A stretch of 64,000 bases of DNA from Rhizobium freirei PRF 81 (GCF_000359745.1 NZ_AQHN01000013.1:62001-126000); one strand, 5' to 3'; shown: positions 53,148 to 61,733, counted from the stretch's first letter. Numbers and translations are program-made. Notes: a model not told the origin generated them from the letters alone.

Positions 53148-54454
53148 CCATGTCTTCGCAAAATGCCGCCTCTTTGGACTTGATCGATGCCGAGGCCGAT
53201 GAAATCCCGCCGCCGCAGCCGCACATGGGTAAATCGCCGATCGGCAGATTTGTTCTTGGCGTGAGCCTCGTCCTGATCGCATTCAATTTGAGGCCGGTCT
53301 TTTCCAGCGCATCGGCGCTGCTGCCGGAGATCCGGACCGGGCTCGACCTGTCGGCGTCCGGTACCAGCATCCTCACGACTTTGCCCGTGGTCTGCCTGGG
53401 ACTGTTTTCACCGCTTGCGCCAAGGCTCGCGCAGCGATTGGGAACGGAGCGCGTCCTGCTGGGCGTCGTCCTGCTGCTCGCTTTGGGGACTGCGCTGCGC
53501 GGCTTCTCCTCTGTTCCCATGCTGTTCTTCGGGACAGCGCTGGCCGGTGCGTGCATCGCGATCGGCAATGTGCTTTTACCCGGCGTCGTCAAGCGCGATT
53601 TCCCGGACAAGGCAGCCCTGATGACGGGCTGCTACACGATGGCGCTGTGTGCCGGCGCGGCGAGCGCGGCGGGGCTGACGCTTCCCATCGAACATGCGCT
53701 TGGCGGATCGCTGAGCGGTGCGCTGGCTGCCTGGGCTCTCCCGGCTGTGGTGGTCGGGCTTCTCTGGCTGCCGCAGGTCATCGGAACGCGCAGCCAGGTT
53801 CGCCGCAGCGGCTTTCGAGTAGCGGGCCTGTGGACCGATCCGATCGCATGGCAGGTCACGCTCTTCATGGGGCTGCAATCGGCGCTTGCCTATTGCGTCT
53901 TCGGCTGGCTCGTTCCCATTCTGCGCGAGCGCGGCCTCGATGGCGTGACGGCAGGCGCCATTGTCTCCGCCTCGGTCATGGTGCAGGCCGCCGCCTGCCT
54001 GGTGTTCCCCCATATCGCGGTCAAGGGTAAGGATCAGCGCGCCATCAATGTCATCCTCTGCGCGATCGCTGTCGTTGCCTTGCTCGGCCTGCTCTTTGCT
54101 CCGCTTTGGACGGTTTGGTTCTGGGCCGTGCTCCAGGGCATCGGGCAGGGCGGACTGATCGCCGTGGCGATGACCGTCATCGTGTTGCGTTCGTCCGACG
54201 CACATGTGGCGGCGCATCTCTCCGGCATGGCGCAATTCGTCGGCTACCTGCTTGCTGCGGTCGGTCCGCTCGTGGTCGGCATGGTCCATGGCTGGACCGG
54301 TAGCTTTGCCTGGTGCTCGGTCTTGTTCGTGCTGCTCGGCCTTGGCGCTGCGATCAACGGCTGGTTTGCCGGCCGCGCGATCGCAGTTAATGCCAAGACG
54401 ATCGAAACTCTCGTGCCTTCAAGCGAAACGCAAACGCAGGCCGCAGTCCTCTGA
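53144..54454 (+). CDS. CynX/NimT-family MFS transporter
   Basis: The 436-residue protein has twelve membrane segments after a polar leader of about 35 residues. The hallmark of the CynX/NimT (cyanate/2-nitroimidazole) group is present at the first helix: LVLIAFNLRPVFSSASALLPEIRTGLDLS, followed by LTTLPVVCLGLFSPLAPRLAQRLGTERVL and the LLPGVVKRDFPDKAALMTGCYTMAL segment. The start codon overlaps the GntR/FCD regulator's stop (ATGA). Cyanate itself is not implied: no cyanase or carbonic anhydrase gene is adjacent. Confidence 0.9.
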   Translation: MTMSSQNAASLDLIDAEADEIPPPQPHMGKSPIGRFVLGVSLVLIAFNLRPVFSSASALLPEIRTGLDLSASGTSILTTLPVVCLGLFSPLAPRLAQRLGTERVLLGVVLLLALGTALRGFSSVPMLFFGTALAGACIAIGNVLLPGVVKRDFPDKAALMTGCYTMALCAGAASAAGLTLPIEHALGGSLSGALAAWALPAVVVGLLWLPQVIGTRSQVRRSGFRVAGLWTDPIAWQVTLFMGLQSALAYCVFGWLVPILRERGLDGVTAGAIVSASVMVQAAACLVFPHIAVKGKDQRAINVILCAIAVVALLGLLFAPLWTVWFWAVLQGIGQGGLIAVAMTVIVLRSSDAHVAAHLSGMAQFVGYLLAAVGPLVVGMVHGWTGSFAWCSVLFVLLGLGAAINGWFAGRAIAVNAKTIETLVPSSETQTQAAVL

Positions 54455-54461
54455 GGGATCT

Positions 54462-54860
54462 TCACTGCCGATGAAATGGCAGGATGTGATATTCAGTCAG
54501 CGGCGCCATGACTATGGCGCCCGGATCAACAGGCGACACCCAGCGCAATTCCTCGATCTCCGCCGCGGCCGTGATGGCGGTATCGCCGACATGCAAGCGG
54601 AATACGTCGGCGACGACGACATGCTCGGGCTCGTTGGCCGCGGGTGCCTCGAATTGGCCGAGGAATGTCAGATCAGCAACCTCGACGCGGAGCGCCAACT
54701 CCTCGGACAATTCTCTGATGAGAGCTTGTGCCGGCGCCTCTTGCGGCTCGATCTTGCCACCCGGCTGCATAAAGGCCGCGGTGCCGCGCTTGCGCACGAG
54801 CAGCGTATCTCCATCCGGTCGCAATATCAGGGCCGCGGCTATGCGTATCGTTTTCGTCAT
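54462..54860 (-). CDS. NUDIX hydrolase
   Basis: The 132-residue protein has a complete NUDIX box, GGKIEPQEAPAQALIRELSEEL (residues 35-56, G-x5-E-x7-RE-x2-EE), so the catalytic metal-binding glutamates are present. It starts RIAAALILRPDGDTLLVRKRGTAAFMQPGG, a typical NUDIX N-terminal strand arrangement. ATG 54860 is preferred over 54905 because GATCGAGG precedes it. It converges with the CynX-type MFS gene, with only seven bases between the stops. The substrate, probably a nucleoside diphosphate derivative, is unknown. Confidence 0.9.
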   Translation of the reverse strand: MTKTIRIAAALILRPDGDTLLVRKRGTAAFMQPGGKIEPQEAPAQALIRELSEELALRVEVADLTFLGQFEAPAANEPEHVVVADVFRLHVGDTAITAAAEIEELRWVSPVDPGAIVMAPLTEYHILPFHRQ

Positions 54861-55037
54861 GCCTCGATCTGATCGGATTCGCGATCGGGTTTCAATCACC
54901 ATCATGTCTGCGTGCAGACGTCGCGTGCGGCCATCCTATTCCGCCAAGATCCAAGCTACGCGATCAAGCGCAGCTCGATCTGCTCGCCGCGTCGGTCAGT
55001 CGCCATTGCGCGCACGCGGCACCGATTGGCCAAACGA

Positions 55038-55529
55038 TCAAGCGTCCAGCCAGGCTGCAAGGCCATCCAGCGTTTGCAGCCCGTATTCGACCGCGCCGAA
55101 GCCGATGACGATTTTACGCCGCTCGGGGCTGGGGTGGAGCTGACGCATGGTCAGCACCGTCTTGCCGTCGGCCTGCTCATCGAAGGTTACCGTAGCGCGG
55201 AAACGGTCGGGATCGTTTGGATCGGGCGTGCCGTGGTCCATCACGATCCGCTCGTTCGGCACGATCTGCAAAAAGCGCACCAAGTTCGCGAAGCGACGCT
55301 CCTGCCCTTCGAACAGGCCCACCATGTCGAACCGCCAGACCCCGCCCTCGCGGATATCGGCCTCGTGGTTCTCGATTCTAAGGCCGGTCGGACCGTACCA
55401 TTCGGCCAGCGCCCTCGCGTCCATCCAGGCGGCAAAGACCTTTTCCCGCGGATGATTTAGCACCTTCACCAGCACGATTTCTCGATCAAGTGCCCAAGTG
55501 TCAAACAGATTTGCCATGTTCTTCGTCAT
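55038..55529 (-). CDS. SRPBCC/AHSA1-type protein
   Basis: The protein has about 163 residues with an AHSA1/START-like fold: the start DREIVLVKVLNHPREKVFAAWMDARALAEWYGPTGLRIENHEADIREGGVWRFDM and the later RFRATVTFDEQADGKTVLTMRQL are typical. Such proteins bind hydrophobic ligands and are frequently co-transcribed with ArsR-type repressors. The start lies inside the end of the ArsR gene (overlap of 29 bases at ATG 55529, or 17 at ATG 55517), and neither ATG has an ideal ribosome binding site. Confidence 0.85.
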   Translation of the reverse strand: MTKNMANLFDTWALDREIVLVKVLNHPREKVFAAWMDARALAEWYGPTGLRIENHEADIREGGVWRFDMVGLFEGQERRFANLVRFLQIVPNERIVMDHGTPDPNDPDRFRATVTFDEQADGKTVLTMRQLHPSPERRKIVIGFGAVEYGLQTLDGLAAWLDA

Positions 55530-55857
55530 CCTCTCTCGTCTTATCCAAGTAGGCTTCCAGCCGATCCAGCCGCTCGCTCCAGCGCCGGCGCTCCGCCTCC
55601 ATCCAGTCCGCCGCCTCGTCGAACCGTGCCTGCACCAGCCGGCACCAGCGGCTGCGACCGCGCTTCTCACTGGCGATCAGCCCGCAATCTTCCAGCACCT
55701 TCAGATGCTGCGCGAAGGAAGGCAGCGCCATGTCGAAAGGCTCGGCCAGGACGGTGACGGGAACCTCGCCCTCGGCCAGCCGTGATACCACCGCGCGGCG
55801 GGTCGGGTCGCTAAGAGCATGAAAGGCCAGATCGAGAGGCGTCGAATGATAGGGCAT
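55501..55857 (-). CDS. ArsR-family transcriptional regulator
   Basis: The 118-residue regulator has the ArsR winged helix: DLAFHALSDPTRRAVVSRLAEGEVPVTVLAEPFDMALPSFAQHLKVLEDCGLIASEKRGRSRWCRL (residues 9-74), followed by a helical tail rich in Arg/Glu. It carries no metal-binding CxC in the recognition helix, as in the ArsR subgroup paired with SRPBCC proteins, so it is unlikely to sense arsenic. It leads a two-gene operon with the SRPBCC gene and is divergent from the reductase at 55971. Confidence 0.92.
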   Translation of the reverse strand: MPYHSTPLDLAFHALSDPTRRAVVSRLAEGEVPVTVLAEPFDMALPSFAQHLKVLEDCGLIASEKRGRSRWCRLVQARFDEAADWMEAERRRWSERLDRLEAYLDKTREDDEEHGKSV

Positions 55858-55896
55858 GCGATTTCCTAAAACGAATTGGGGTGTTGGTCAAGAACA

Positions 55897-55920
55897 CTTA
55901 GGTACTTGCCTTAGTATTTG
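55897..55920. promoter_or_regulatory. Tandem 12-bp imperfect repeats upstream of ArsR
   Basis: CTTAGGTACTTG and CCTTAGTATTTG follow one another in the divergent region between ArsR and the RibD-like gene, sharing most positions. This is a weak operator candidate. Confidence 0.25.
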
Positions 55921-55970
55921 ACCTGTTTAAGATGGGGACGGCTATGTAACCACTCATAAGGAGAGCTCCA

Positions 55971-56612
55971 GTGGCAGTTCGTGTCGATCTCATAATCTCG
56001 CTTGATGGTTTCGCGACAACGACGGACCAGACGCCCGAAATCCCCTTCGGCGAAGACTGGCCGCGTCTCGTCGGCGCATATACCGCAACGCGAACGTTCC
56101 GGGAGCGTGTTTTCAAGGATGCGAGCGGGGCTGGGACCACCGGCGTCGATGACGACTACGCAAAGGAATACTTCACGAATGTGGGAGCCGAGATCATGGG
56201 CGCCGGCATGTTCGGACTCCATAACTTCCCCGAGGATCCGAACTGGCGTGGCTGGTGGGGCGAAGAGCCACCCTTCCGAGTTCCAGTCTTCGTTCTCACC
56301 CACGCCTCTCGACCCTCCTTAGAAATGGCGGGTGGCACCACTTTCCATTTCCTCAACACCACTCCGGTCGAGGCGCTTCAGCAGGCTCAAAAGGCAGCGG
56401 GCGGAAAGGATGTGCGGATTGGCGGTGGTGCAACGGTTGTTCGCGACTTTCTGAAGGCTGGTCTTGTCGATCGTCTTCATGTTGCGATTACGCCGATTCT
56501 ACTCGGACGCGGCATACGCCTGTGGGACGATCTGCGCGGCTTGGAAGCCGGCTACACGGTCAAGGCGGAAACGGCGCCGAGCGGCACCATCCACCTGACA
56601 CTCCAACGCTAA
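55971..56612 (+). CDS. RibD C-terminal/dihydrofolate reductase-like family protein
   Basis: The 213-residue protein of the RibD_C/DHFR-like family has the start VDLIISLDGFATTTDQ (typical 'xxSLDGF'), GAEIMGAGMFGLHNF, VFVLTHASR, the NADP-binding stretch KDVRIGGGATVVRDFLKAGLVDRLHVAITPILLGRGIRLWDDL, and a final strand. Members of this group are uncharacterised NADPH reductases often linked to regulators. GTG 55971 has AAGGAGAG upstream. It is divergent from ArsR. Confidence 0.9.
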   Translation: MAVRVDLIISLDGFATTTDQTPEIPFGEDWPRLVGAYTATRTFRERVFKDASGAGTTGVDDDYAKEYFTNVGAEIMGAGMFGLHNFPEDPNWRGWWGEEPPFRVPVFVLTHASRPSLEMAGGTTFHFLNTTPVEALQQAQKAAGGKDVRIGGGATVVRDFLKAGLVDRLHVAITPILLGRGIRLWDDLRGLEAGYTVKAETAPSGTIHLTLQR

Positions 56613-56847
56613 CCGCAAGCCTTTATCTTGGGGCGATCCTGGACCGTCTACAGATGGTCCAGGGTCCCAGTTCTCGAGCTGCGATCTCCGTTGCCGGCAA
56701 TCTGCCGTTGGCCGACATCGTTGTTTTTCGCGGCCGCATCGTGGTCTCTCTCGCAATTGCTTCCCCCGGCAAGTGATTCAGAGGCTACTCCACTACCTTG
56801 CATTAACAGATAGCTTGTTATACTCATATCGCAAATCCGAGGCATTC

Positions 56848-57168
56848 ATGACCGACTCGATCCAAGTTCAACTGCGAAAGGGCGTGCTCGATCTATGCGT
56901 CCTGGCCGTGCTGTCGCGGGGCGAAAGCTATGGCTACGAGATTGCCAGCACGCTGGTTGCGGCGGTCGGGATGGGCGAAGGCACGATCTATCCGCTGATG
57001 CGCAGGATGCAGAATGACGGGCTCGTTGCCACCCGCATCGTCGAGTCGAGCAACGGGCCGCCTCGCAAATACTATCGGCTGACGCCGCTCGGCCGTTCGA
57101 TTTTTGAAGCGCATCGTCGCGACTGGCGCTCGCTTGCGGGCGCCGTCGATAAACTTCTTGAGGAATAG
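56848..57168 (+). CDS. PadR-family transcriptional regulator
   Basis: The 106-residue short PadR regulator has an N-terminal winged helix IQVQLRKGVLDLCVLAVLSRGESYGYEIASTLVAAVGMGEGTIYPLMRRMQNDGLVATRIVESSNGPPRKYYRLTPLGRSIF and a short C-terminal helix for dimerisation. ATG 56848 is selected because GAGG precedes it and the family start fits. It is the first gene of a three-gene operon, three bases before the HAAS-domain gene. Confidence 0.93.
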   Translation: MTDSIQVQLRKGVLDLCVLAVLSRGESYGYEIASTLVAAVGMGEGTIYPLMRRMQNDGLVATRIVESSNGPPRKYYRLTPLGRSIFEAHRRDWRSLAGAVDKLLEE

Positions 57169-57170
57169 CC

Positions 57171-57743
57171 ATGACCAGGGATGCTTTCTTGCGCACGCTG
57201 AGACTGGGCCTCGCCGGCCTTCCGCCTCACGAAGTCGACGATATCATTGCCGACTACGCGGCCTATTTTACCGAATCCGAGGCGTCCGGCCGTAGCGCGG
57301 AGGAGGTCGCGGCCGCCTTGGGCGATCCGGTGAGAATTGCCAGAGAGCTGCGTGCGGATGCGGGGCTGCGCCGTTTCGAGGCGCATTGGAGCGTGGCGAA
57401 CCTCCTGGCCGCGATGACGGCGCTGGCCGGCCTTGCTGTCGTCGATATCTTCTTCCTGCTGCCTTTGCTGTTCGCCGCGGCCGTCATCGCATTCGGTCTT
57501 TCGATTGCGCTTGTGGCCATCGGTGCCGTCGGTCTGAAGATCGTGTTTACGACCGTGTTTTTCCATATCGGCCTGCCGTCGGTCGCGATGCTGGCCCGCC
57601 TGTTCATCGGCTTGGGGCTGGTGAGCATCCTCGTGGGCGGCGGCGCGCTTCTGTTGATGGGGCTGGGCCTGGGGATCCGCATGCTCGGGCAATATGCCCG
57701 CCTGCATTTTCGCTTGGCGCAGGCAAACGAAAACCGTGTTTGA
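57171..57743 (+). CDS. HAAS/DUF1700-type membrane protein
   Basis: The 190-residue protein has an N-terminal HAAS-type helical segment (RDAFLRTLRLGLAGLPPHEVDDIIADYAAYFTESEASGRSAEEVAAALGDPVRIARELRADA) and a C-terminal half with about four membrane helices. Such proteins follow PadR regulators in many bacteria and are thought to act as membrane-linked signalling partners or anti-regulators. It is encoded three bases after padR and 33 bases before the GIN-domain gene. Confidence 0.88.
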   Translation: MTRDAFLRTLRLGLAGLPPHEVDDIIADYAAYFTESEASGRSAEEVAAALGDPVRIARELRADAGLRRFEAHWSVANLLAAMTALAGLAVVDIFFLLPLLFAAAVIAFGLSIALVAIGAVGLKIVFTTVFFHIGLPSVAMLARLFIGLGLVSILVGGGALLLMGLGLGIRMLGQYARLHFRLAQANENRV

Positions 57744-57776
57744 GCGGTGCGCCGACATAACTGGAGGAAATGGACA

Positions 57777-58484
57777 ATGAACGGGAAATTGGCGACCGTC
57801 GCGACAATCGGATTGATTTGTGCATTTGTCTTTCTTGCCTTGGGCGCCGCGCTTTCCGGATCGGATCTGGCCAGCGCAAGGTATTGGTGGGATGGCGCGC
57901 AATTCGGTTGCGGTTCGCAAGGGTCAGGCAAGCAGCAGGTCGTCCTGCCCTTCAACTCGAATGGCAGTCTGGCAATCGATATACCGGCTTCCGTGCGCTA
58001 TCAGCCGGGTGGCAAGGCGGAAGCCGTCATCAGCGGCAATCCCGCACTTCTCGATCATGTGAGGCTGGAAGGCGGCAGGCTGAGCCTGGATTGCCATCCG
58101 GGCTGGTCCATGTCCCGATTCGATGTGAGCCTGTCGGGCGCGCCTGTCACCGATTGGAAAGTTCACGGCAGCGGCGATCTTTCCTTGTCCCAGCTCGATC
58201 AAGCCGATCTGCGCTTGACCATATTCGGAAGCGGCAGCGTCACCGCCACGGGTAGCGTAAAAACCGTCGATCTGGATGTCGCCGGCTCCGGTGCGGCTCG
58301 TCTCAAGGATCTGGCCACCCAATCGGTGAAACTGAGAATTCGGGGCAGCGGCGATGCGCAGGTTTCTGCTGCTGCGGATGCGGACATATCGATCAGCGGA
58401 AGCGGCAATGTCGAGCTGTACGGGCATCCCATCGTGCGGCGTTCCGAGATCAGAGGCAGCGGCCGCCTCGTGCAGGTGCCGTAG
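57777..58484 (+). CDS. GIN-domain (DUF2807) protein
   Basis: The 235-residue protein has an N-terminal membrane anchor or signal segment (LATVATIGLICAFVFLALGAALSG) and a C-terminal repeating beta-structure of the GIN/DUF2807 type, seen as recurring S/GSG motifs: VHGSGDLSLSQL, IFGSGSVTATGSV, VAGSGAARLKDL, IRGSGDAQVSAA and ISGSGNVELYG. It is likely exported to the periplasm. ATG 57777 has GGAGGAAATG upstream. PadR-HAAS-GIN gene trios are common and point to a conserved envelope response with unknown signal. A terminator follows. Confidence 0.88.
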   Translation: MNGKLATVATIGLICAFVFLALGAALSGSDLASARYWWDGAQFGCGSQGSGKQQVVLPFNSNGSLAIDIPASVRYQPGGKAEAVISGNPALLDHVRLEGGRLSLDCHPGWSMSRFDVSLSGAPVTDWKVHGSGDLSLSQLDQADLRLTIFGSGSVTATGSVKTVDLDVAGSGAARLKDLATQSVKLRIRGSGDAQVSAAADADISISGSGNVELYGHPIVRRSEIRGSGRLVQVP

Positions 58485-58496
58485 GGTTGCTCTGAT

Positions 58497-58522
58497 AAGG
58501 GCCGCCGAATATGGCGGCCTTT
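58497..58522 (+). terminator. Terminator of the PadR-HAAS-GIN operon
   Basis: AAGGGCCGCC pairs with GGCGGCCTTT (one mismatch) around GAATAT, 12 bases after the GIN-domain stop codon; it ends in a short T stretch. Confidence 0.75.
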
Positions 58523-58566
58523 GCGGTTAGGCCGGGCCGACTCTTCCGATCGCCTTGCTTTGAGAG

Positions 58567-58590
58567 ATTCTCATGTTAATCAATGAGAAT
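58567..58590. promoter_or_regulatory. Inverted repeat overlapping the HpaR-like gene start
   Basis: ATTCTCAT, eight bases, then ATGAGAAT, followed by a partly overlapping TGAGA-N7-TCTCA dyad (58584-58600). The repeats cover the ATG at 58573; if translation starts at the ATG at 58618 instead, they are a promoter-proximal operator. Confidence 0.45.
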
Positions 58591-59139
58591 AATGATCTCA
58601 GCGAACATGCGGAAACAATGCCGAATAAGACAGATAGCGACGCCGGACAGCCATCAGCATCCGATACTGCAACAGCAAAGCCCAAGCGATCGCTCCGAGA
58701 ACCACGCCGTTCCCTGGCGATCGGGCTGCTGCGTGCCCGCGAGGCGGTCATGAGCCATTTCCGGCCGATCCTGGCGGCGCATGACGTCACCGAACAGCAA
58801 TGGCGCGTCATCCGTGTCCTCTACGAGGGCGGCAAGCTCGATGCGACGGAGCTGGCCGACAAGGCCTCCATTCTGGCGCCGAGCCTGACGCGGATGATCC
58901 GTCTGCTGGAGGAGCGCGGCTTCATCACCAAGCACAAGGATGAGGCCGACGGCCGCAGAGTGCTTCTGCAGATCACGCCGGCGGGTGAGGCGATCGTCAC
59001 CGAGGTCATGCCGGAGAGCCTGAAGGTCTATGCCGACATCGACGCGCGCTTCGGCGTGCAGCGTGTGGAACAGCTTCTCGACATGCTGGAGGAACTGGCA
59101 TCGCTGAGACTGGAGAACGGCTCGGTTGGGGAAGAGTAA
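58573..59139 (+). CDS. MarR-family regulator, HpaR-like
   Basis: The 188-residue protein has a central MarR winged helix: RSLAIGLLRAREAVMSHFRPILAAHDVTEQQWRVIRVLYEGGKLDATELADKASILAPSLTRMIRLLEERGFITKHKDEADGRRVLLQITPAGEAIVTEV, whose opening matches HpaR (homoprotocatechuate degradation repressor). The first 45 residues are polar and may not be translated: ATG 58618 is an alternative start. No homoprotocatechuate genes are adjacent, so the regulated pathway is unclear; it may respond to another phenolic acid. Confidence 0.88.
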   Translation: MLINENNDLSEHAETMPNKTDSDAGQPSASDTATAKPKRSLREPRRSLAIGLLRAREAVMSHFRPILAAHDVTEQQWRVIRVLYEGGKLDATELADKASILAPSLTRMIRLLEERGFITKHKDEADGRRVLLQITPAGEAIVTEVMPESLKVYADIDARFGVQRVEQLLDMLEELASLRLENGSVGEE

Positions 59140-59235
59140 CACTTTCCCAACTTTATTAATATGTTAACTATTTAATTGACGGGACCGAGGATCTGTAGCA
59201 GTCTCCATCAGCGCTGACACTGTTGGGAGGCAGAG

Positions 59236-60222
59236 TTGGATCTGTTGCAGAATCGCAGTCTCATCGAACGGAGCTGGTCGCCGATACCCTATGATCAGTG
59301 GGTGGACGATCTCCAAAGCATCTGCGGCAATTTCAACCCGCATGTGATGCAGCGCGGCGATAGCGTCATCGGCACGGCAAGCCGCATCGATGTCTGCGGC
59401 ATGGAGTTCGCCCATGTGTCCAACGACCTCGACTATGTCCATCGCGATTGGGACGACATCCGGCGCGACGCCAATGAACATCTGTTCCTGATCCTGCAGC
59501 TCGAGGGCGTCTGCGGCGTCGAACATTCCGGCCAGCAGAACATTCTCGATGTCGGCGAATGCATTCTCGTCGACTCCACCCGTCCCACGACCTTCTATTT
59601 TCGAGGACACTTCTCCAATCATCTGTCGCTGCATTTGCCCCGGCAACTGATGTATTCCGACAGCAGGGTCGATTTCGACGTCGCGCGCAAGCTTGTCGCC
59701 TCCGATCCGATGGCGATGATGCTGCGGGCACTGATCGCCAAGATGATGACCACGCCGGAAAACGATGTGGCCTCTCCGCATCTGCGCCAGCTGATGTTCG
59801 ATACGACCCGCCAGGCCTTTCTGTCGACGAGCGTCCAGGCGACGAGTTTGAATTCGCTGCACGACAGCGCCAGCAGGCGCATGCAGATGGTCGATATTCT
59901 GATCGACAAGCACCTCACAGATACGGATCTCAATGCCAAATGGCTGGCGACGAGGCTCGGCGTGTCGATCCGCACTCTGCAGCAGGATTTCCAGGGCATG
60001 GGCATGACCTGCACGACCGTCATTCGCGACAAGCGACTGCGCTTTGCCCGCGAAAAGATCGAGCAGCTCAAGGAACAGCGCAACCCCGCGACCATCGCCG
60101 AAGTGGCCTATTCGGCCGGCTTCAACGATATTTCCTATTTCAATCGCAGCTTCAAGGAACTGTTCGATTGCGCGCCGAGCGAGCTGCTGCGCTCGACCGA
60201 GCCGGTGCATAGATTGGACTGA
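59236..60222 (+). CDS. AraC-family regulator, FeaR-like
   Basis: The 328-residue protein has an N-terminal AraC-binding-like (cupin_6) effector domain and a C-terminal double HTH (residues 220-320: IDKHLTDTDLNAKWLATRLGVSIRTLQQDFQGMGMTCTTVIRDKRLRFAREKIEQ and IAEVAYSAGFNDISYFNRSFKELFDCAPSELL). The layout fits FeaR, which activates tyramine/phenylethylamine catabolism genes. The start is TTG 59236, supported by GGGAGG at ideal spacing. Its neighbour, an aldehyde dehydrogenase, fits FeaR-type control. Confidence 0.88.
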   Translation: MDLLQNRSLIERSWSPIPYDQWVDDLQSICGNFNPHVMQRGDSVIGTASRIDVCGMEFAHVSNDLDYVHRDWDDIRRDANEHLFLILQLEGVCGVEHSGQQNILDVGECILVDSTRPTTFYFRGHFSNHLSLHLPRQLMYSDSRVDFDVARKLVASDPMAMMLRALIAKMMTTPENDVASPHLRQLMFDTTRQAFLSTSVQATSLNSLHDSASRRMQMVDILIDKHLTDTDLNAKWLATRLGVSIRTLQQDFQGMGMTCTTVIRDKRLRFAREKIEQLKEQRNPATIAEVAYSAGFNDISYFNRSFKELFDCAPSELLRSTEPVHRLD

Positions 60223-60244
60223 AGCGCAGTCTGCGCTCCAGTCC
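60216..60244 (+). terminator. Hairpin at the end of the AraC-type gene
   Basis: GGACTGAAGCGCA and TGCGCTCCAGTCC form a stem of about 13 bp with one mismatch, overlapping the stop codon. There is no T run, so this may be partial termination before the dehydrogenase gene. Confidence 0.5.
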
Positions 60245-60324
60245 AAGACGGGGCGCGTTTCTCCCCAAGACGGGTTTTCAGGCTAAGGTCATAGTCCTTC
60301 CGAAAGTCACGGGAGGAGAATATC

Positions 60325-61731
60325 GTGAAGCAGTATACCCTGCTTATCGGCGGCGAACATGTCGCCACGTCCCATCATGCACCGGTCGCAAATCCGTCGA
60401 GTGGCGACGTGGTCGGCTACATGCCGCTCGGCAGCGAAGCGGATCTGGACCGCGCGGTTGCAGCGGCGACCGAAGCCTTCAAGACATGGTCGCAGGTTTC
60501 GAACGAAGAGCGCGCCATGGCCTGCCGCGCCGTCGCAGAGAAGATCAACGAACATGCTGAGGAACTTGCCCAGATCCTGACCCGGGAGCAGGGCAAGCCG
60601 CTCAATGGTCTCGGTTCGCGCTTCGAAATTGGCGCCGCGCTCGCCTGGACACGGCATACCGCCGACCTCGACCTGCCGGTCGAGATCCTTCAGGACGATA
60701 ATGAAGGTCGGGTCGAGCTGCATCGCAAGCCGATTGGCGTCGTTGGCTCGATTACGCCCTGGAACTGGCCCGTAATGATTGCCTGCTGGCATATCGTGCC
60801 AGCCGTGCGCGCGGGCAATACCGTCGTCATCAAGCCGTCGCCGCTGACGCCCTTGTCGACCATCCGCCTCGTCGAGATCATGAATGAGGTCCTGCCTGCC
60901 GGCGTCGTCAATGTCATCACCGGCGAAAACAGCATTGGGGCGGCTCTCTCCGCTCATCCGGGTGTCGCCAAGATGACCTTCACCGGTTCGACGGAAACCG
61001 GCAAGAAGGTCATGGCATCGGCGGTTGCGACCCTGAAGCGGCTGACGCTGGAACTTGGCGGCAATGATGCGGGTATCGTGCTGCCCGATGCCGACCCGAA
61101 GGCCATCGTCGAGGGGCTCTTCTGGGGTGCCTTCATCAACAATGGCCAGACCTGCGCGGCGTTGAAGCGCCTCTATGTGCATGACAGCATCTATGAAGAG
61201 GTTTGCCGTGGGCTCGCCGATTATGCCGGCAAGATCGCCGTTGGCGACGGCCTCGATGAGGCGAGCATCCTCGGGCCTATCCAGAATGAAATGCAGTTCA
61301 ACAAGGTTCGCGAACTCGTCGACGATGCGCGCGTCAATGGTGGCCGCATTTTGACCGGCGGTGCGCCGATGGACCGGCCCGGATACTTCTATCCGATCAC
61401 GCTCGTCGCCGATGTCGATCATGGCGTGCGGCTGGTCGATGAAGAACAGTTCGGTCCGGCCCTGCCTATCATACGCTATAGCGATATCGATGAGGTGATT
61501 GCGCGCGCCAACCAGAATCCTGCCGGCCTCGGCGGCTCTGTCTGGTCTGCGGATGCCCAGAAGGCGAAACGCTATGCGATGCAGCTCGAATGCGGCTCTG
61601 TCTGGATCAACAAGCACGGCACCATTCAGCCCAATGCGCCTTTCGGCGGCGTGAAGCAATCCGGCATCGGCGTCGAGTTCGGCGCCGAAGGATTGAAGGA
61701 GTTTACGACCATCCAGACGGTGCTGAGCTGA
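60325..61731 (+). CDS. NAD(P)-dependent aldehyde dehydrogenase
   Basis: The 468-residue aldehyde dehydrogenase superfamily enzyme has SITPWNWPVMIACWHIVPAVRAGNTVVIKPSPLTPLS, the FTGSTETGKKVM cofactor-binding turn, the general base glutamate in LELGGNDAGIVL (E243) and the catalytic cysteine in NNGQTCAALKRLYV (C277), then EEQFGPALPIIRY and NAPFGGVKQSGIGVEFG. The GQTC-AALKR context resembles the DhaS/BetB-like rather than the succinate semialdehyde group. GTG 60325 has GGGAGGAG upstream. It is followed after two bases by the GMC oxidoreductase, so the pair may oxidise an alcohol to an acid. Confidence 0.93.
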   Translation: MKQYTLLIGGEHVATSHHAPVANPSSGDVVGYMPLGSEADLDRAVAAATEAFKTWSQVSNEERAMACRAVAEKINEHAEELAQILTREQGKPLNGLGSRFEIGAALAWTRHTADLDLPVEILQDDNEGRVELHRKPIGVVGSITPWNWPVMIACWHIVPAVRAGNTVVIKPSPLTPLSTIRLVEIMNEVLPAGVVNVITGENSIGAALSAHPGVAKMTFTGSTETGKKVMASAVATLKRLTLELGGNDAGIVLPDADPKAIVEGLFWGAFINNGQTCAALKRLYVHDSIYEEVCRGLADYAGKIAVGDGLDEASILGPIQNEMQFNKVRELVDDARVNGGRILTGGAPMDRPGYFYPITLVADVDHGVRLVDEEQFGPALPIIRYSDIDEVIARANQNPAGLGGSVWSADAQKAKRYAMQLECGSVWINKHGTIQPNAPFGGVKQSGIGVEFGAEGLKEFTTIQTVLS

Positions 61732-61733
61732 CC

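Noticed and set aside
53144..54454. Naming the CynX/NimT-like transporter as a cyanate transporter
   Set aside because: No cyanase or carbonic anhydrase gene is adjacent, and the family also includes other substrates.
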